From Impatiens glandulifera (Eukaryota; Streptophyta; Magnoliopsida; Ericales; Balsaminaceae): DNA of 64,000 nt. The stretch is taken from NCBI RefSeq assembly GCF_907164915.1, contig NC_061868.1:24113819-24177818 (forward strand). Direction: 5' to 3'. The notes under the pieces were generated by a model. The model was not told the DNA's origin and ran no database searches. It saw nothing but the letters and a program-made list of their open reading frames with translations. Both the position numbers and the translations under genes were made by a program. This document shows positions 30,966-43,291 of the stretch, piece by piece (position 1 is the stretch's first letter; every line of letters begins with the position of its first letter).

Positions 30966-32339
30966 CAAATTTTCTTTTGCAGTTTCGGTCATGGCTCCAT
31001 TCCTTTCAAGGAATATTTCAATAAAATCCTTGTTTCCTTTTTTTCAAAAATGACCTTCACAACTAATTTTAAAATTATTCAGCATTTTTGAGGTTTTATT
31101 TATGGACAAATGACTCATATTTTTAATAAAGGAACATTTTTTGTTCCCCTAGTTCCTATCCAAGTATATATGTTTCTTTTTCTAAGATTGGAATGAACCT
31201 TGATCTTTCTAAATGAATCATGATCTTTATAGATTCAAAACGTATTTGGGGCTAGGCTTTAAACATCTTTTTCATCATTTGTGATGATTTTTCTTTCATC
31301 AAGGAATACTATTTATTTTTTCCAAAATTTTTAGATATCAGATATAAATTCGATCTCATGTACAAACCCTTATCCATAATCATAACCATCGTATAGTCAA
31401 AATTTCAATTAGTTTACAAGTGTGCTACTTTTTTTGGTTGATCGGCCCAAAATTTCAATTAGTACATCCTTTCCCTTGTTGAAGTAATCAAGACAGGAGT
31501 TTGAGTAAACAACATATGATGATTTCAATTCTTCAACCACTTAAACTGTTTTCTTTTTTCGTTTTCGGGGTGTATAATGTAGTATCGATACATTATGTTA
31601 TTGTTGTAGCAATCTTGACTAAAGTCTGAGTGAGCACGAATGGTGATTTCAATACCTCAACCAAAACGGAAATAATTTTCAAATTTTAAGAGATTTTCGT
31701 GGTTTATTTTGTCTCTTTTTGGAATTTTCATTTTTCGGTTTTTTATTCTTCCGAAAAGATCGAGTTTCAAACCGCCCTTTCTTTTACAAAACTCACGATG
31801 ATGTTTCATTTCTCAATTTGGGGCTCTAAGCCTTGCTTTTACATGGTTTATTCTGATTCTTTTTCTTCAAAAACATTTGATGGAGGGTTACTCCTAGGAT
31901 AATCGCCTATAAACGAAAAAGAGTTTATAACCGATATCTCTTGAATCAAGGTCATTGTGATATTCTATTTTTATTTATGAGAATATCACTCGAATGGAAA
32001 CGATGTTCTTAGATTTGTCCCTACCTTTTTCCTAAAATACGACACATCGACTCTCGGATGAGATTAAAGCTTTTTCCTTTCTTAAAATATTTATTTTTCT
32101 CTTGAGGAAGGGACTAGAAGATTTTATTTATTTATGCAAGACCGGGCCCGCAAACATGCAAGTTGCCTACGTAAATTCTCTCTTTATTTTTTCTACATTA
32201 ATAAGAATAAGGTCTCTATAGTTTGGACATGAGTCTTTTGTCCATGTTGCAAGTTATACAAAACTTGGGATTGAAATCTATTGAAATAAGTTTCTTTCAA
32301 TGTCACGAGTAGTTTGAAAATATACAAAATATCTTTTAA
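30966..32339. other. Non-coding stretch downstream of Tat integrase
   Basis: No credible frame; 31699-31902 (plus) has no motif. A weak roughly 125-bp duplication is seen (TTTGAGTAAACAACATATGATG at about 31500 against GTCTGAGTGAGCACGAATGG at about 31628, each followed by GATTTCAAT). Probably part of the 3' untranslated region of the Tat element. Confidence 0.4.
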
Positions 32340-33660
32340 GTACATCGAGATTGCTTGGCGCAATGAGATCATCACCTTATAGATTAGATAGACAGGCAAT
32401 TCCTTTAGAAATGATTTTCTTAACTAGGAAGGGTCCTTCCCATTGGAGTCGAAACTTTTCCCTAAGGTCTAAGAGTTCCCGGGTTTATTTGAGAACTAAA
32501 TCACCTTCTTTGAGGATGAGGTTTCTAGGTTTTACCTTCCTATTGAAGGTTTCTGGCATGTGTTTTTAGTAGGATTGGGTTTTACATAGAGAGTTTAACC
32601 TCTTATCTTCCATTAATGTTATTTGGTCATATCGAGAATTGAGCTAGTCTTCTTCTATAATGTGGATTTCTAAAAGTATTCTTAGGGTTGGAATCTCGAT
32701 TTCGATGGGTTATACGACATTTATACCGTAAACTAAGGAGTAGGGAGTTTTGTTCGAAGAGGTTCGGACGGTTGTACGATATCCTCATAAGGCGTATGGT
32801 AATTTTTCATGTCAATCCTTATATTTGTTAGTCTTCTTCTTAATTATTATAATCATGTTTTTATTTGTCGCTTTGATCACACAATTGGTTTGGGGTCTAC
32901 CGGGTTATGATTTGTGATGCTCGATTCTGAACTTGTCAAGCAATTGCAACACTTTTCCTTTGAAGTGTCAGCCATTGTCTAAAATCAAGGCGTGAGTACA
33001 TCATATCTAGCGATGATTCTAGTTTGGATGATCTTTGCCACTTAATATGATTTTAAGACTTTGTAGGAGACTGCTTTAACCCATTGGTGAAGTAGTCTAT
33101 GGCGACGAGTATGAACTCGTATCCATTTGACGTGTGGGAATAAATTTTCCTAAAAACGTCAATGCCCTATTTAGAAAAAGGCCAAGGAGATGTCATATTG
33201 TAAAGGAATGAGGTCGTTGTATTCTTTAGTAGCATATATTTGGCACTAATGAAAACTTCTTATATAGCTCTCACATTCTTGTTCGAGGTTTTGCCAATAA
33301 TATCCTAAACGAAGTAATTTCTTAGCTAAAGTCATTTTATTCATGTTTGGGTCACATGTCCTTGTATGTACTTCTTCCATGATCTTCTTGGATTATAGAC
33401 TATCTATGTAGAGCATGTTTTGACCATCAAAAGATCGATGGTAAATCCTATTGGCAATCCATGCATAGTTGGTGTAATATTGGCGAAACGCCCGTTGTTC
33501 CTTGGCTTAGAAGTGGAAGGATATTTTCCATACTAATTATACTTGTAAAGAGTATTATACTGGGATTTAGCAACATTCTGTCAGGAAGTTACTACTCCCT
33601 TGTATTGGGGTTTAGAAACTTTGATTTCTTTAGGAATTTGAGTCATAGATTCCATAGTAG
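32340..33660 (-). pseudogene. Ty3/gypsy Tat-lineage integrase
   Basis: On the minus strand the core reads SPWPFSKxGIDVF and YEFILVAIDYFTNG (first catalytic D in GIDV, second-strand block) near 33050-33190. Further left comes the C-terminal module KVKPRNLILKEGDLVLK and LQWEGPFLVKKI, the GPY/F motif at about 32420-32570. The zinc-finger region (about 33200-33330) is decayed. Multiple stops. Plus-strand frames 32351-32569 and 33461-33694 are shadows. Confidence 0.78.
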
Positions 33661-33769
33661 CCAGGGCATCTGTGAAGGGGTTTTGGCTTCTTAAAACACT
33701 AAGAAATGATACTTGATCGAATTAGTTCTTAAGTTTAGTTATGTGGGCGTGGTATGGCTTCATGTTTTC

Positions 33770-34450
33770 CCCTTTGTACTTGTCACATGCCATTGGCTTA
33801 GGATATAACCAAGTTAGAGTTACTAATGACTTCTAACATAGTTGCCCCTTTTTTATATGCCAATTTGAGACCTAAGAGGCATTCCTCGTATTTAGTCTCA
33901 TTATTGGTGACGGGATATTCGGTTTTTATGGATATTGGGTTGTAGGTCCCTTTTAGGTCAACTAACAAAATCTCAATTTCGTAACCCTACTTTCTTGAAG
34001 CTTTATCAAACATCAGTTTACATGTGTCTGATGTTATACTCATAATTCCCTCATCAAGGAATTCGAGTTCGTCTTCTAAATAAAAAATGATAGGTTAGTC
34101 AGCAAGGAAATCTTTAACAACGCTTCCTTTAATAAACTTATGTATCGTATATGCTATATCATATTCAGATAACATCATCTATATTTGGCTAACCTAAGTT
34201 AAAGAAGAGTTCGTTGGAATAAGAAGTGGATCGGGTCCAATCTTGATACCAACTTGACAAAGTGAGAATTCATGTAGTGTGTCAACCTTTTGGTGACCCA
34301 TGTTAACGCCCAACAAATTTTCTCAGTTGGAGTGTAATTAAGTTCACACTCATTCATCCTCTTACTGATGTAGTACACGGTCGTTTCAATTTTTTCCTCT
34401 TTTTCTCGAGCCAATAGGCTTCCCATGGATGTGTCTGTTATAGTATGATA
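33770..34450 (-). pseudogene. Gypsy RNase H plus archaeal-type second RNase H (Tat/Ogre signature)
   Basis: 34199-34426 encodes the ordinary gypsy RNase H: GSLLAREKEEK, VYYISKRMNECELNYTPTEK, ALTWVTKRLTHYM, VKLVSRLDPI. Left of it, at about 33780-34050, minus-strand codons read YNPISIKTEYPVTNNETKYE, GLKLAYKKGATMLEVI and SNLVIS, the landmarks of the archaeal-type RNase H (aRNH) that plant Tat/Ogre elements carry between RNase H and integrase. This fixes the lineage. A TAG and other stops break it. Confidence 0.78.
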
Positions 34451-35240
34451 TATGATAAGAGAAATATCATCTTTGGGAGATATGAGTATGGGAGAGGATT
34501 TTAAGTAATCCTTAATTCTGTCAAATGATTGTTGACAGTCTTCATCCCATATAAACTTTTGGTCTTTCTTCAGCCGCTTAAATATTGGATTGCATGTCTT
34601 AGTAAAATTGCTGATGAATTGGCTAATGTATTTTATTTTTCCTAAAAATCCTCGGATCTCTCTTTTATTTGAGGGATTGTCATAGTCATGATTGTTTTAA
34701 TCTTAGAGGGATCGACTTCAATACCCCTCTATGTGATAAGAAGCCTACATTTTACCAGTTGTGACTCCGTAGATACATTTCTTCGGGTTAAGTCGTACCT
34801 GATATTTCCTAATTCTTTGCATGAATCTCTCAAGGTTTTGGACATGTCCTTCTCATTCCTTATATTTGAAAGTCATGTCGTTAACATATACTTCCACTAC
34901 CACAATATACCAATATTTGGTAGTGGGAAGTGATCTTTAGGACTAACCTTATTCAGATCTAGGTAGGATATTCCACGCGTATCTTCCCGTCTTTCTTTAG
35001 GACGAGAACCACATTAGTTATCCAGGTAGGATATTCCACTACCTCAAGAAATCCATCTTCGAGTTGCTTTTGAACTTCTTCTTGGATTTTTTTCACGAGT
35101 TCCTCTTTCATCCATCTAAGCTCTTTCTTTACTGGCTTAGTGTCAGGACATAGAGGAATGTGGTGTCGTTTTATTTTTGGATGAATGACTGGTATGTTCT
35201 TGTACGACTAGGTGAAAACAACTTTGTTGGCTTTAATACC
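34451..35240 (-). pseudogene. Ty3/gypsy Tat-lineage reverse transcriptase
   Basis: Minus-strand landmarks from right to left: PVKKELRWMKEELVKKIQEE, GFLEVVEYPTWITNVV, VLKKDGKIRVE; VEVYVNDMTFK (the YVDD box with N for the first D); RGFLGKIKYISQFISNFTKT, PIFKRLKKDQKFIWDEDCQQ, YLKSSPILISP. The region around GGATATTCCA (about 34965 and 35028) is repeated locally. The changed active site and the stops mean no enzyme. Gag and protease, expected to the right, are absent here. Confidence 0.8.
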
Positions 35241-35289
35241 TCAACTAACTCCAAACGCTCTTGTGGGTTTATACTTTAACCAATCAGTA

Positions 35290-35985
35290 TGATATGAGGA
35301 TTGCTTGTAATGTTTAGATTGATTTTGATAGTCTTTTCTACTTTAGATTGATTTTAATATAAAAGGATGACGAAGCGACTTCATTTATAACGGTTCTGAA
35401 ATATCTTAAGAGAGAGAAAGAAATCTCACGCGCGATCCTAATTAGCTGTTTCATTTACCGAAAGCATTGTTGTAATATTGTGTTTTTTGTATTACATCAA
35501 GAGTGAAGTGGTGTAACCGGCGAGTAGCGAGTTATGCTCGTCCGACAGTTGTGAGTGTTGTAACATTCAAAGTTAGTGGAGATCCTTCTCATAATCTGAG
35601 AAGAAAGGGTGTCGTAGGAGGGTTTGCTCCGAACATCCATAAAAAATCTTGTCTTGTATCTTTTCCTTACTTTCCTGCTTACCTACTCTTAAACCGAACC
35701 ATCACTAACCGAAAACATAATCCTCAATCAAAACCGGTTTATTCATATTCCTTAACCGATCCATTATAAACATCATCCAAATTGCGCGTGTATTGTTTCA
35801 AAATGAAATAGACATTTCCACCCTTGAACCCGGTTCAAGAGTTTGTGACAGTTTGCGTAGTGTTGAGAACGGTTTTAGTCTCTAACCATACTATCACCAA
35901 TCAGAGGGTGTATTGTGTTGTAGTAAGCGGTCAACCCTTCCGAAACCGGAACCCCGGTCCTCCAAGGGCGATCCCGATCCTAACA
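35290..35985 (+). repeat. 5'-truncated copia LTR fragment inside the Tat element
   Basis: It contains a TATA-like box (TAATATAAAAGG, about 35348), the conserved segment shared by all copia LTRs here (GATCCTTCTCATAATCTGAG through CGAACATCCATAAA, 35577-35645), and the LTR end GATCCCGATCCTAACA at 35970-35985. The left boundary is vague, and no target duplication or internal region is visible. It sits where the Tat gag/protease should be. Confidence 0.7.
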
Positions 35986-36130
35986 GTACCCTTTACATGT
36001 AAAGACATTTAATAGGGTAAAACATATGCGTCTCTTAAATGTTGTACTTTTCCAGACAAGTCTATTATGTTGAAAATATGATACAAACATTTCAAAAGCC
36101 ATGTTTATGTTTTCGAGTTAAACATTTGAT

Positions 36131-36148
36131 CCCTCAATAGAGTCGCCA
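36131..36148 (-). other. Tat/Ogre primer-binding site (minus)
   Basis: The minus strand reads TGGCGACTCTATTGAGGG, close to the TGGCGACTCTGCTGGGGA site (tRNA-Arg type) used by Ogre-like elements. The leader to its left (35990-36130) matches the inverted leader at 41408-41540. Confidence 0.65.
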
Positions 36149-36905
36149 AAAGGTGTAACTCCATAAAAACCCTTTATTTCGGTTTCTGTGAAAGCTTAAA
36201 GTTCGAGAAATTTTAACCTCGGTTTGCATGTCAGGAATTTTTTGTTAATATAAAACATTATTTTTAAATTATTTTAATATGATTCCGAACAGATTTTGAA
36301 AATTAAAAATAATTAATTTGGGGTTAATTTTAAATAATCTAGGGATTTGCAATTATCAAATTACAATTTGAATTTTAGAAATTCGTTGTTTAAATAAATT
36401 AAACATAATTAATTTAAAAAATTATTTATTTTGAAAAAAAGTCACCAATTGATTTTTGAAAATCAATAAAAGTGACATACATATACAAACGTATTGACTA
36501 TAGTTTCTATTAGTTCGTAGTTTGGTGATAGTCGGGAAATGGCTTTCATGCTTCATCTTCCGTACTCGTTTTAAAAACAGTCTCTACTTTTTAATTTGGC
36601 TTTTGAAAATCGATTTTATAACGTTTCATTTTATCGATTATTCTTTAGGTCATAGACATGCATAAGTTTTGTGCATATTTAAAGAATTGTAAAAAATAAT
36701 TATTTAAATGTTGGTACCTATTATTGTCGATAACTTAGGGAGAAATGTACCAAGGATTGGATAACAGTCTTTACACCTTTGGGAAGCTTTTGGGATGTCT
36801 AAATCCAAGGTTTAGAGCCTTATACAGAAAATTCGAAAAGTCTAAAGCTTTGAGCTTTAATGGCGAATTTTTGATTTCTTTTGATTTAGGGCTTGAGATG
36901 TGATC
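36149..36905 (-). repeat. Tat/Ogre LTR, 5' copy of the minus-strand element, truncated
   Basis: Starts beside the primer site and is collinear with 7630-8390. The match stops abruptly at about 36905 (GGGCTTGAGATGTGATCT then new sequence), so its U3 end is deleted. Confidence 0.68.
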
Positions 36906-36989
36906 TCTTTCTATAGGTAGTGGTTATTTGGTGTATTTCTGTATTTTCTTTTCTCAGGAAACGACTTGGGGGTGCGGTAGTGATTATTT

Positions 36990-38420
36990 AGAGCCTTATA
37001 CAGTTTTGATTTCTGTATTTTCTTTCTCTTCTTTCTCAATAACATCATTGAGGTTATTGCCAGATTTTAGCAATTTCTTCGTATTCTGGAAGGTTTAAAC
37101 GACGAATCGATCAAAATATAGTCCATTAACATTCTACAAACTCATATCGAATTGTCGTTGTTCGCTTGGGAGAGAATTGATTTCCTCGGCGACATATTTC
37201 TATCTTCCAATAAACATAGAGAATTTCTCATTTTCTATTTCTTTAATGTTCTTCAACCCATTTCTGAACGTTCGAGGTTGAGATGCATTGAGAAGCGTTC
37301 TATGAACATTACAACCATTTCCTTTGTACTATGTAGATAGACTATCTCTTATTGGTGATACCAGCGTAGAGTAGCGTCATCAAGATACGAGGGAAATGAA
37401 TGGAGTACTATTGGTTTTCCCAGGAACAATAAGGTCATTGCGGAGGTGTACATTTTGAAAAAGACTGACGGGTCATTTTTTCCTAAGTACTTAGAGAGAG
37501 ATGGAAGTTTGACGCCTACCGGAATAAATGCTCGCTCAGCAGATTTCATAGCGTTTTTCCAGTCGTGGTGTTCTTTGGCGCTTTTGCCCTTAGCTAATTT
37601 TTTTTAGCTAGGCTTTTATCTCTACCTACATGGCTTGAAGTTGAGCTGTTTTCTTTTTCTCTAGTCCAGGGGTTGATTAACCACTATAATTTGATTTTCA
37701 TGTGGTCCCAGGGGTTGATTACCTCCTCTTTTTGTACCCGTGTAGTCAGGTCGATATCCTCTTCGGAGTCTTTATAGAGAGAGACTTCTTCTTGAGTTTG
37801 TTGACCAATAGGACAAGGTTAATAGAGGTGAACATAACCGAGATTGCCTAGTTAGGAAATCGAGTAGAAGAATATATGTTTTGGGATGTATATGGAATTT
37901 GTTGATTAGATGAAGAAGTTGTGATCAATGCGAGTTGCTTAGTTACATGTTGCAAAGTTCCCTTAATTTCCCCGAACTCGGTTGTAGAGACCATTTTGGG
38001 TACTAGGAGTTCTACGGCCATCTGCATGGCTTGAAATTGAGCCATTTTATTTTGTTGTGGTCTCAGGGATTGATTAGCCACTATAATTTGATTTTCTTGT
38101 GGTCTTAGAGGGTTGATTACCACCTCTTTTTGTACCTGTCAAGTCGATATCCTCTATAGAGTCTTTATAGAGAGAGACTTCTTCTTGAGTTTGCTGACTA
38201 GTACGACGAAAATAACGGGGGTGAACATAACTAGGATTTCCTAGTTAGGAAATCGAGTAGAAGAATATATGTTTTGGGATGTAGATGGAATGTTTTGATT
38301 AGCTAAAGAAGTTGTGATCAATGCAAGTTGATCCATCACATGTTGCAAAGTTGCCTCCATTTTCCTAAACTAGGTCGTAGGGACCATTTCGGGTACTAGG
38401 AGTTCTTCATTCATCTGGTG
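36990..38420 (-). pseudogene. Ty3/gypsy Tat-type gag with an internal tandem duplication
   Basis: 37349-37549 encodes KLPSLSKYLGKNDPSVFFKM, MTLLFLGKPIVLHSFPSYL and DATLRWYHQ, the conserved core of plant gypsy gag (usual form F-x-G-x-x-DP ... FP-x-x-L-x-x-A-A-x-x-W). Further left (to about 36990) are FIERFSMHLNLERSEM-like remnants. 37848-38123 is the Gln-rich N-terminal part. It sits upstream of the truncated LTR at 36905, so it belongs to a second, tandem Tat copy or has been displaced. Stops throughout. Confidence 0.68.
37625..38420. repeat. Tandem duplication of about 394 bp in Tat gag
   Basis: The block from CATGGCTTGAAGTTGAGC (about 37631) to about 38023 recurs from CATGGCTTGAAATTGAGCC (about 38026) to about 38418. 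Shared pieces are GGGGTTGATTA/GGGATTGATTA, TCTTTATAGAGAGAGACTTC, and CGAGTAGAAGAATATATGTT. The two copies differ by scattered substitutions and small gaps. Confidence 0.8.
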
Positions 38421-38829
38421 GCGTATAAAATATCTTTTTTTTGATCTCTCTTTCTAAGAGGTCGTGTCACTCGCCGCAGCAATGGATTGTAGCGAGAAGA
38501 AATATGTGAGGGTTTTACAGTTGTAACACAATACAATGCAATGCAATACATATGCATATAAAATAAATCCTAGAGAATGATCATCTCGTTAAGTTTGTTA
38601 CAAATAGAGCTCTCTTGTTGATATTTTATAAAGAGATTCTAAAAGGGAAAAAGTGTTGACGGAGGTCACGAGCTTTAGGTCCAACTGTAACGTATTCACA
38701 CACTAGAAACTTATTCCTCTTCATTTTCTTGAACATGCTCGTATTCTTGGAGAATGAGATTCAGGTACTTCCTTCGTTTTCACAGGATATTCATTTGGAA
38801 GACGTTGTGCCATTTCTCTAGGTATCCTG
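38421..38829. other. Junction sequence, nothing recognised
   Basis: About 400 bp between the gag fragment and the inverted Tat LTR. It contains a short CAATGCAATGCAATA run at about 38535. No frame or RNA gene seen. Confidence 0.4.
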
Positions 38830-40081
38830 CATTTGTCATGGTAAGCACTAAAAATATATATACACTCCAATTTATAATATTAAATATTTATTTTTGATTT
38901 ATTTTTAATAAATAAAATTGAAATAATTAACCCCATGGCCAAAAAAAACTATTAAAATTATTAATTATGATTAATTATTGTGTTAATTAATCAAATTAAT
39001 TAAGTGTTTGGGTCAAAATAAAAAAATTAAGTTATTTGAGATAAATGTTGTACACATAATGTCTCAAAATAATTTTAGAAAAATTGAAGGACAAAAATAA
39101 ATAATTTTTATGTATTGTTGTATATATTTCATCTAAAAATAATTATTTATTTAAATTCTAAAAATAAAAATAAAAAATTGATAATATATTTTTTATAATT
39201 ATTTTAATATTTTGTGTATATAAAAAGATAAAAATTAAAGTCAAAAGGGTGGAAAAAATCGAAATGGAACTCTCTCGTTTGTCCACCATTACCGCTCATT
39301 TAAAGCCCAAAATGATCACCTTGTGACGGTGATCATTCTCCCCTACAAAATAGGGATGAATCGTCCCTATTCCAGCAACTTCAGCCAAAAGCCATTAATG
39401 ACTTTTAATTCAAGCCACTTAAAGACATCAATTGACTTAGGAATGCTATAAATATATTCCCTAAGTATTTTGAAGGCAAAGAATCCAATTTTCACCTTCA
39501 AATCGGAAGATTTCATAAATCCTCCTTTGGAGCTCAATGCTTCTGAATTTTTTGAAAATTTGTTTGAGACCTTAAAGCTTAGATCTAGGAATCCTGAACA
39601 ACTTTCCTAAGATCTGAAACGTGTTCTCCAGTCCTTGGTATGATTTCAATCACCCTTTAATTCATATTTATATGTTGAATTTTTATTTTTATATTACAAA
39701 TTGAAAAAGCTTGTATGATTGTTGTTCACAGTGTATTGTGGATTGAAATCATTTTTAGTATCATGTAGGAACTGTCTGGATTTGATAAAATTGATCAATC
39801 AATCTAAATAACATAAATCGAAGTTTGAATTTTCAAAATAAAAAAACGGGTTTGTTGTTCTTGGGTTTTTTCTATTCAATCACAGCCTAGAAAGCTTCCC
39901 AACATGATTGTAAAATATTGGGCAACTGTTTGGATCATGTTTAATCCATCTCAGTTATGTTTGATCAAAATTGCTTTAAAATCAAAAACTCAAATTTTGA
40001 TCACAAAATATTTTGAACATATTTATCATAATCCAGGTCGATTGATACCTTAAGATGATGACCAACATGTTCTTGACAGCT

Positions 40082-40147
40082 TTGTAAAGTTACTTAATCT
40101 CTTGGATCAAAGAATTGTAAAGTTACTTAATCTCTTGGATCAAAGAA
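40082..40147. repeat. Exact 33-bp tandem duplication
   Basis: A unit starting TTGTAAAGTTACTTAATCTC and ending ATCAAAGAA occurs twice without mismatch (40082-40114 and 40115-40147), so it is younger than the surrounding diverged sequence. Confidence 0.95.
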
Positions 40148-40209
40148 TCGGAGCTAAAAAATGAATTTAAAAAATGGATCTTTGTGTTTTTGAGGACCAA
40201 GGCTTGCTA

Positions 40210-40640
40210 GCCTAGGATCGAGAGATTCGACAGAGCATCCTTCGTCTAGACCAAGGCCAAGGATCGAAAAAATTAAGCTATGAGCAAAACCTATGACTTA
40301 GAGTTCTAACATTGGGACCGAGACTCCCAAACCCTAGGACCGAGAGTTCTAACTTTAGGATCGAAACTCTTAAGACCAAGAGTTCTAACCCTAAGACCGA
40401 GACTCCTAGACATTGGGACCGAGTATACTTAACCTAAGACTGAGGGACTTTACCTAGAACTAGCCTCAGACCGAGAGGTTTATACTTCTCGAATGAGTAA
40501 TTAAGACCTAGTCTAGTCCTAGACTGATTTGTTTTTACACCTAGACCGGTAATCTCAGCTAAGGACCAAGATCATTAACATCTTGGACGGTGGACTCTAG
40601 TACTCGGACCGAGCGCTCCCGAGCCTAGACCGAGGGTCTC
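40210..40640. repeat. GACCGAG/CCTAGACCGAG minisatellite in the Tat LTR
   Basis: GGACCGAGA, AGACCGAGA and GATCGAAAC variants recur every 25-35 bp, joined by GTTCTAACCCTA-like words. The repeats are imperfect. It is more GC-rich than its surroundings. No coding. Confidence 0.65.
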
Positions 40641-41389
40641 CAAACTCCGACCAATAAAATTGGACCCAAGCCTTATGACTCCAATCCTAAGGATTGTTTG
40701 GTTCCACTTTAAAAAATCTAAAATTATGTTTATAATTTTGGAACTCCAAATCATTTTCAAAAAATCACGAAAAATTATAAAATTCATTTACAATATATTT
40801 GGGATATTTTCACAAAAATATATCAACAAAGGCTTGTTTTGTGTTTATTTCTAAACTCTAATGCCTTTAAAAATGACTGATATTCTTTAGATATTTTCTT
40901 CTTAGTTATCATCCACAACAGGTACCAACATTTAAATATTGATGTGTCAATACTTTAATTAACGATAAACATAAAAGCATGACTATGACAAGATGAATAA
41001 TTGGTTAAAACTGAAGTATTATACAACCGATTTTCAAAAATCCAAATTTGTATGTTTTTAAAATGGGTACGGATTTTTAAAAATTAATTGGCGATTTTAT
41101 TTTAAAATAATTAATCTTTTAAATTAATTATATTTAATTAATTTAAACTAATGTATTTTTTTAAATCAAAGTATAGTTTGATAAATCCTCAAATTATTTA
41201 AAACTAAATTCGAAATTAATTATTTTAATTAAATTCAAAACACTGTCAAGTATCAACGAAATCTTTAAAAAAATAATGTTTTATTTTAAAAGAAAATTTC
41301 TGATACACAAACTAAGGTTGAACTTCTCGAACCTCGAGCTTTCTATAGAACCTGATGCCATGAGGTTTTTCCGAAGAGTAGCAACTTTC

Positions 41390-41407
41390 TGGCAACTCTA
41401 TTGGGGA
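41390..41407 (+). other. Tat/Ogre primer-binding site (plus)
   Basis: TGGCAACTCTATTGGGGA follows the plus-oriented LTR. Its downstream leader (TTAAATATTTAACTTGAAAA) matches the inverted leader left of 36131. No Tat coding sequence follows on the plus strand; 41408-41946 holds nothing else recognisable. Confidence 0.65.
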
Positions 41408-42239
41408 TTAAATATTTAACTTGAAAACATAAACTTGACTTTTTAAAACGTTTGTATCGTGTTTTAAAACACTTACCAAAAAATCACATACCCGACATGC
41501 TCTAAATGTTTTATTCTAAATGTGAAAGAATTGTTTACCTTCCCTTTCGTCGTGTTTAAAAATATTGATGATAATTAAAACTAAATGAGATCAAACAAAA
41601 AATAATGATTTGGAGGTACAATTTAGAAAAATAAAATTTTGGTTGTGAGAGTGGCTACTCGATTTTTTCATCAGAAATCGAGAAAGAAAATTCATAAAAT
41701 GAATATGAAAAGATATTTCAATAGTTCCATAGTTTATGACCCTTAATTGATATAATAAATTTGGTATTTTTATTTAGTTGTTTAAAATAACAACAAAGTA
41801 GGGTAGAAAAGGAATTAGTATATTTAGGTTGAAATGTGTTATGATTCAACTTCAAATAAAGGGATTAGGAAGACCTGCATGTCACGTATTATTTTGAAAG
41901 GATGAGACCTATATGCTCAACACCAATTGCGTCGAATAAAAAAAGGCACTAAAAAAACTGTCTAATCACAACATATAGGCGCAACATTTATTTTTTTTAA
42001 TACAAGTTTTAAAAACTGCAATCCATATTGAAATAAAAAATTAAAATATTGCAAATCTTCTAAATATATTTTCAACCAAAACGTATTTTTACAAAAAAAA
42101 ATATAATCTGAAAAATATATATTGCAAAATATATCACTAGAAATGGAAAGATCGAATATTTTTTCTAAATTTTTATTAATATATCATTGCGATTAAACTA
42201 GTAATAAGGAAGCCACAGAATAATGATGATAATATCACT

Positions 42240-42880
42240 AACATATATTCACGTCAATGTTTGCAAAATATTTTGTAATAAAATATATTTCAATTAACTA
42301 AGGTAACAAATATTATATATAACTAAGGGTGTGATTATTACAAATTAAAAGCAATGCTAACTGGGCTAATATTGATAAGGAAATTAGTAATATATATTAC
42401 ATTAACACAAATAAATAATATATTCGCAACTGGTACTGCAATTCTAATATAGTGTATTACTGCAAACTATATTACAATTTTATATAATAGTTTTATAAAT
42501 ATTTTTCGAAATATTCGTAATATAATAGTATTAATTTATGCATTAATTCTTATATATAATCTCTTCGCAACTAGTTTCAATGGTATGATATAATGTTATT
42601 GCAAACCACATTGCATTAATATTTATTAGATTTAAAAATATCGTTTGACATACTTGTAATATACTAGCATTACGTTTTGCATTAAACATTATATAATCTT
42701 TTCACAAAGAGTTATGGAATTGTATAATAATTTTTAAAACATCTATTAATAATCTGTTAGTAATATGTTTTGCATTAACAATTATAAATAATCTTTTAAC
42801 ATATAATGTGCATTAAACTATATGAATTAGTACAAAAAAACATAATTTTTAAAATAGTAATAAACATTCAATGCAAAATT
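42240..42880. repeat. Diverged subterminal repeat region, left side of the CACTA element
   Basis: AT-rich; TGCATTAA followed by TATATAATCTTTTC-like words recurs at about 42538, 42612, 42679, 42771 and 42806. It looks like older copies of the subterminal repeats. Irregular spacing, no coding. Confidence 0.4.
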
Positions 42881-43291
42881 AGTTGTGAGTCTGATTAAAT
42901 TAAGTCTCCTCAATTCTCGTTTCATCATCAATTCAGCTAACCATATATGTCTTTTCCATTCCACACGCCATCATTACACTCTCTTCATCATTTCATCATT
43001 TCAACATATCTTCCATATCTTCAACCTATCTTCTATTTCTTCAACATATTTTATCATATCATATCTCTCTCTATAAACTCTTTCTTTTCATCATTTCATC
43101 ATGGTTTCAACATTTTCTACTCACAAACAATTGTTTTAAAGAACTCTAAGCTCCTCCACTCCTTGCTACAACTTAAGCTCCGAGTATGAGAATGAAACGA
43201 CGCCGGAGATAGCAACAAGTATTTTCTCATAATCCACTGAGCTCCAAATCGTCAAGGTAGAGCTTGCAGCAACTATTTCAAAAACAGCAAA

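Larger units (their letters stand above)
38830..41387 (+). repeat. Tat/Ogre LTR in plus orientation (about 2.5 kb)
   Basis: It matches the reverse complement of 7630-8960: CTCCAGTCCTTGGTATGATTTC at about 39630 against the inverted TACCAAGGGTTGGAGAAC at 8244. Its right end runs into a plus-strand primer site. Ogre LTRs are commonly several kb long. It contains an exact 33-bp duplication (40082-40147) and a GACCGAG minisatellite (about 40210-40640). The start is uncertain. Confidence 0.65.

Noticed and set aside
35290..35985. Full solo LTR with target duplication
   Set aside because: Only the 3' end is clear; no LTR start and no matching 5-bp flank were found.
36000..41400. One complete Tat element between the two primer sites
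   Set aside because: The primer sites face in opposite directions and no plus-strand pol follows the right-hand one.
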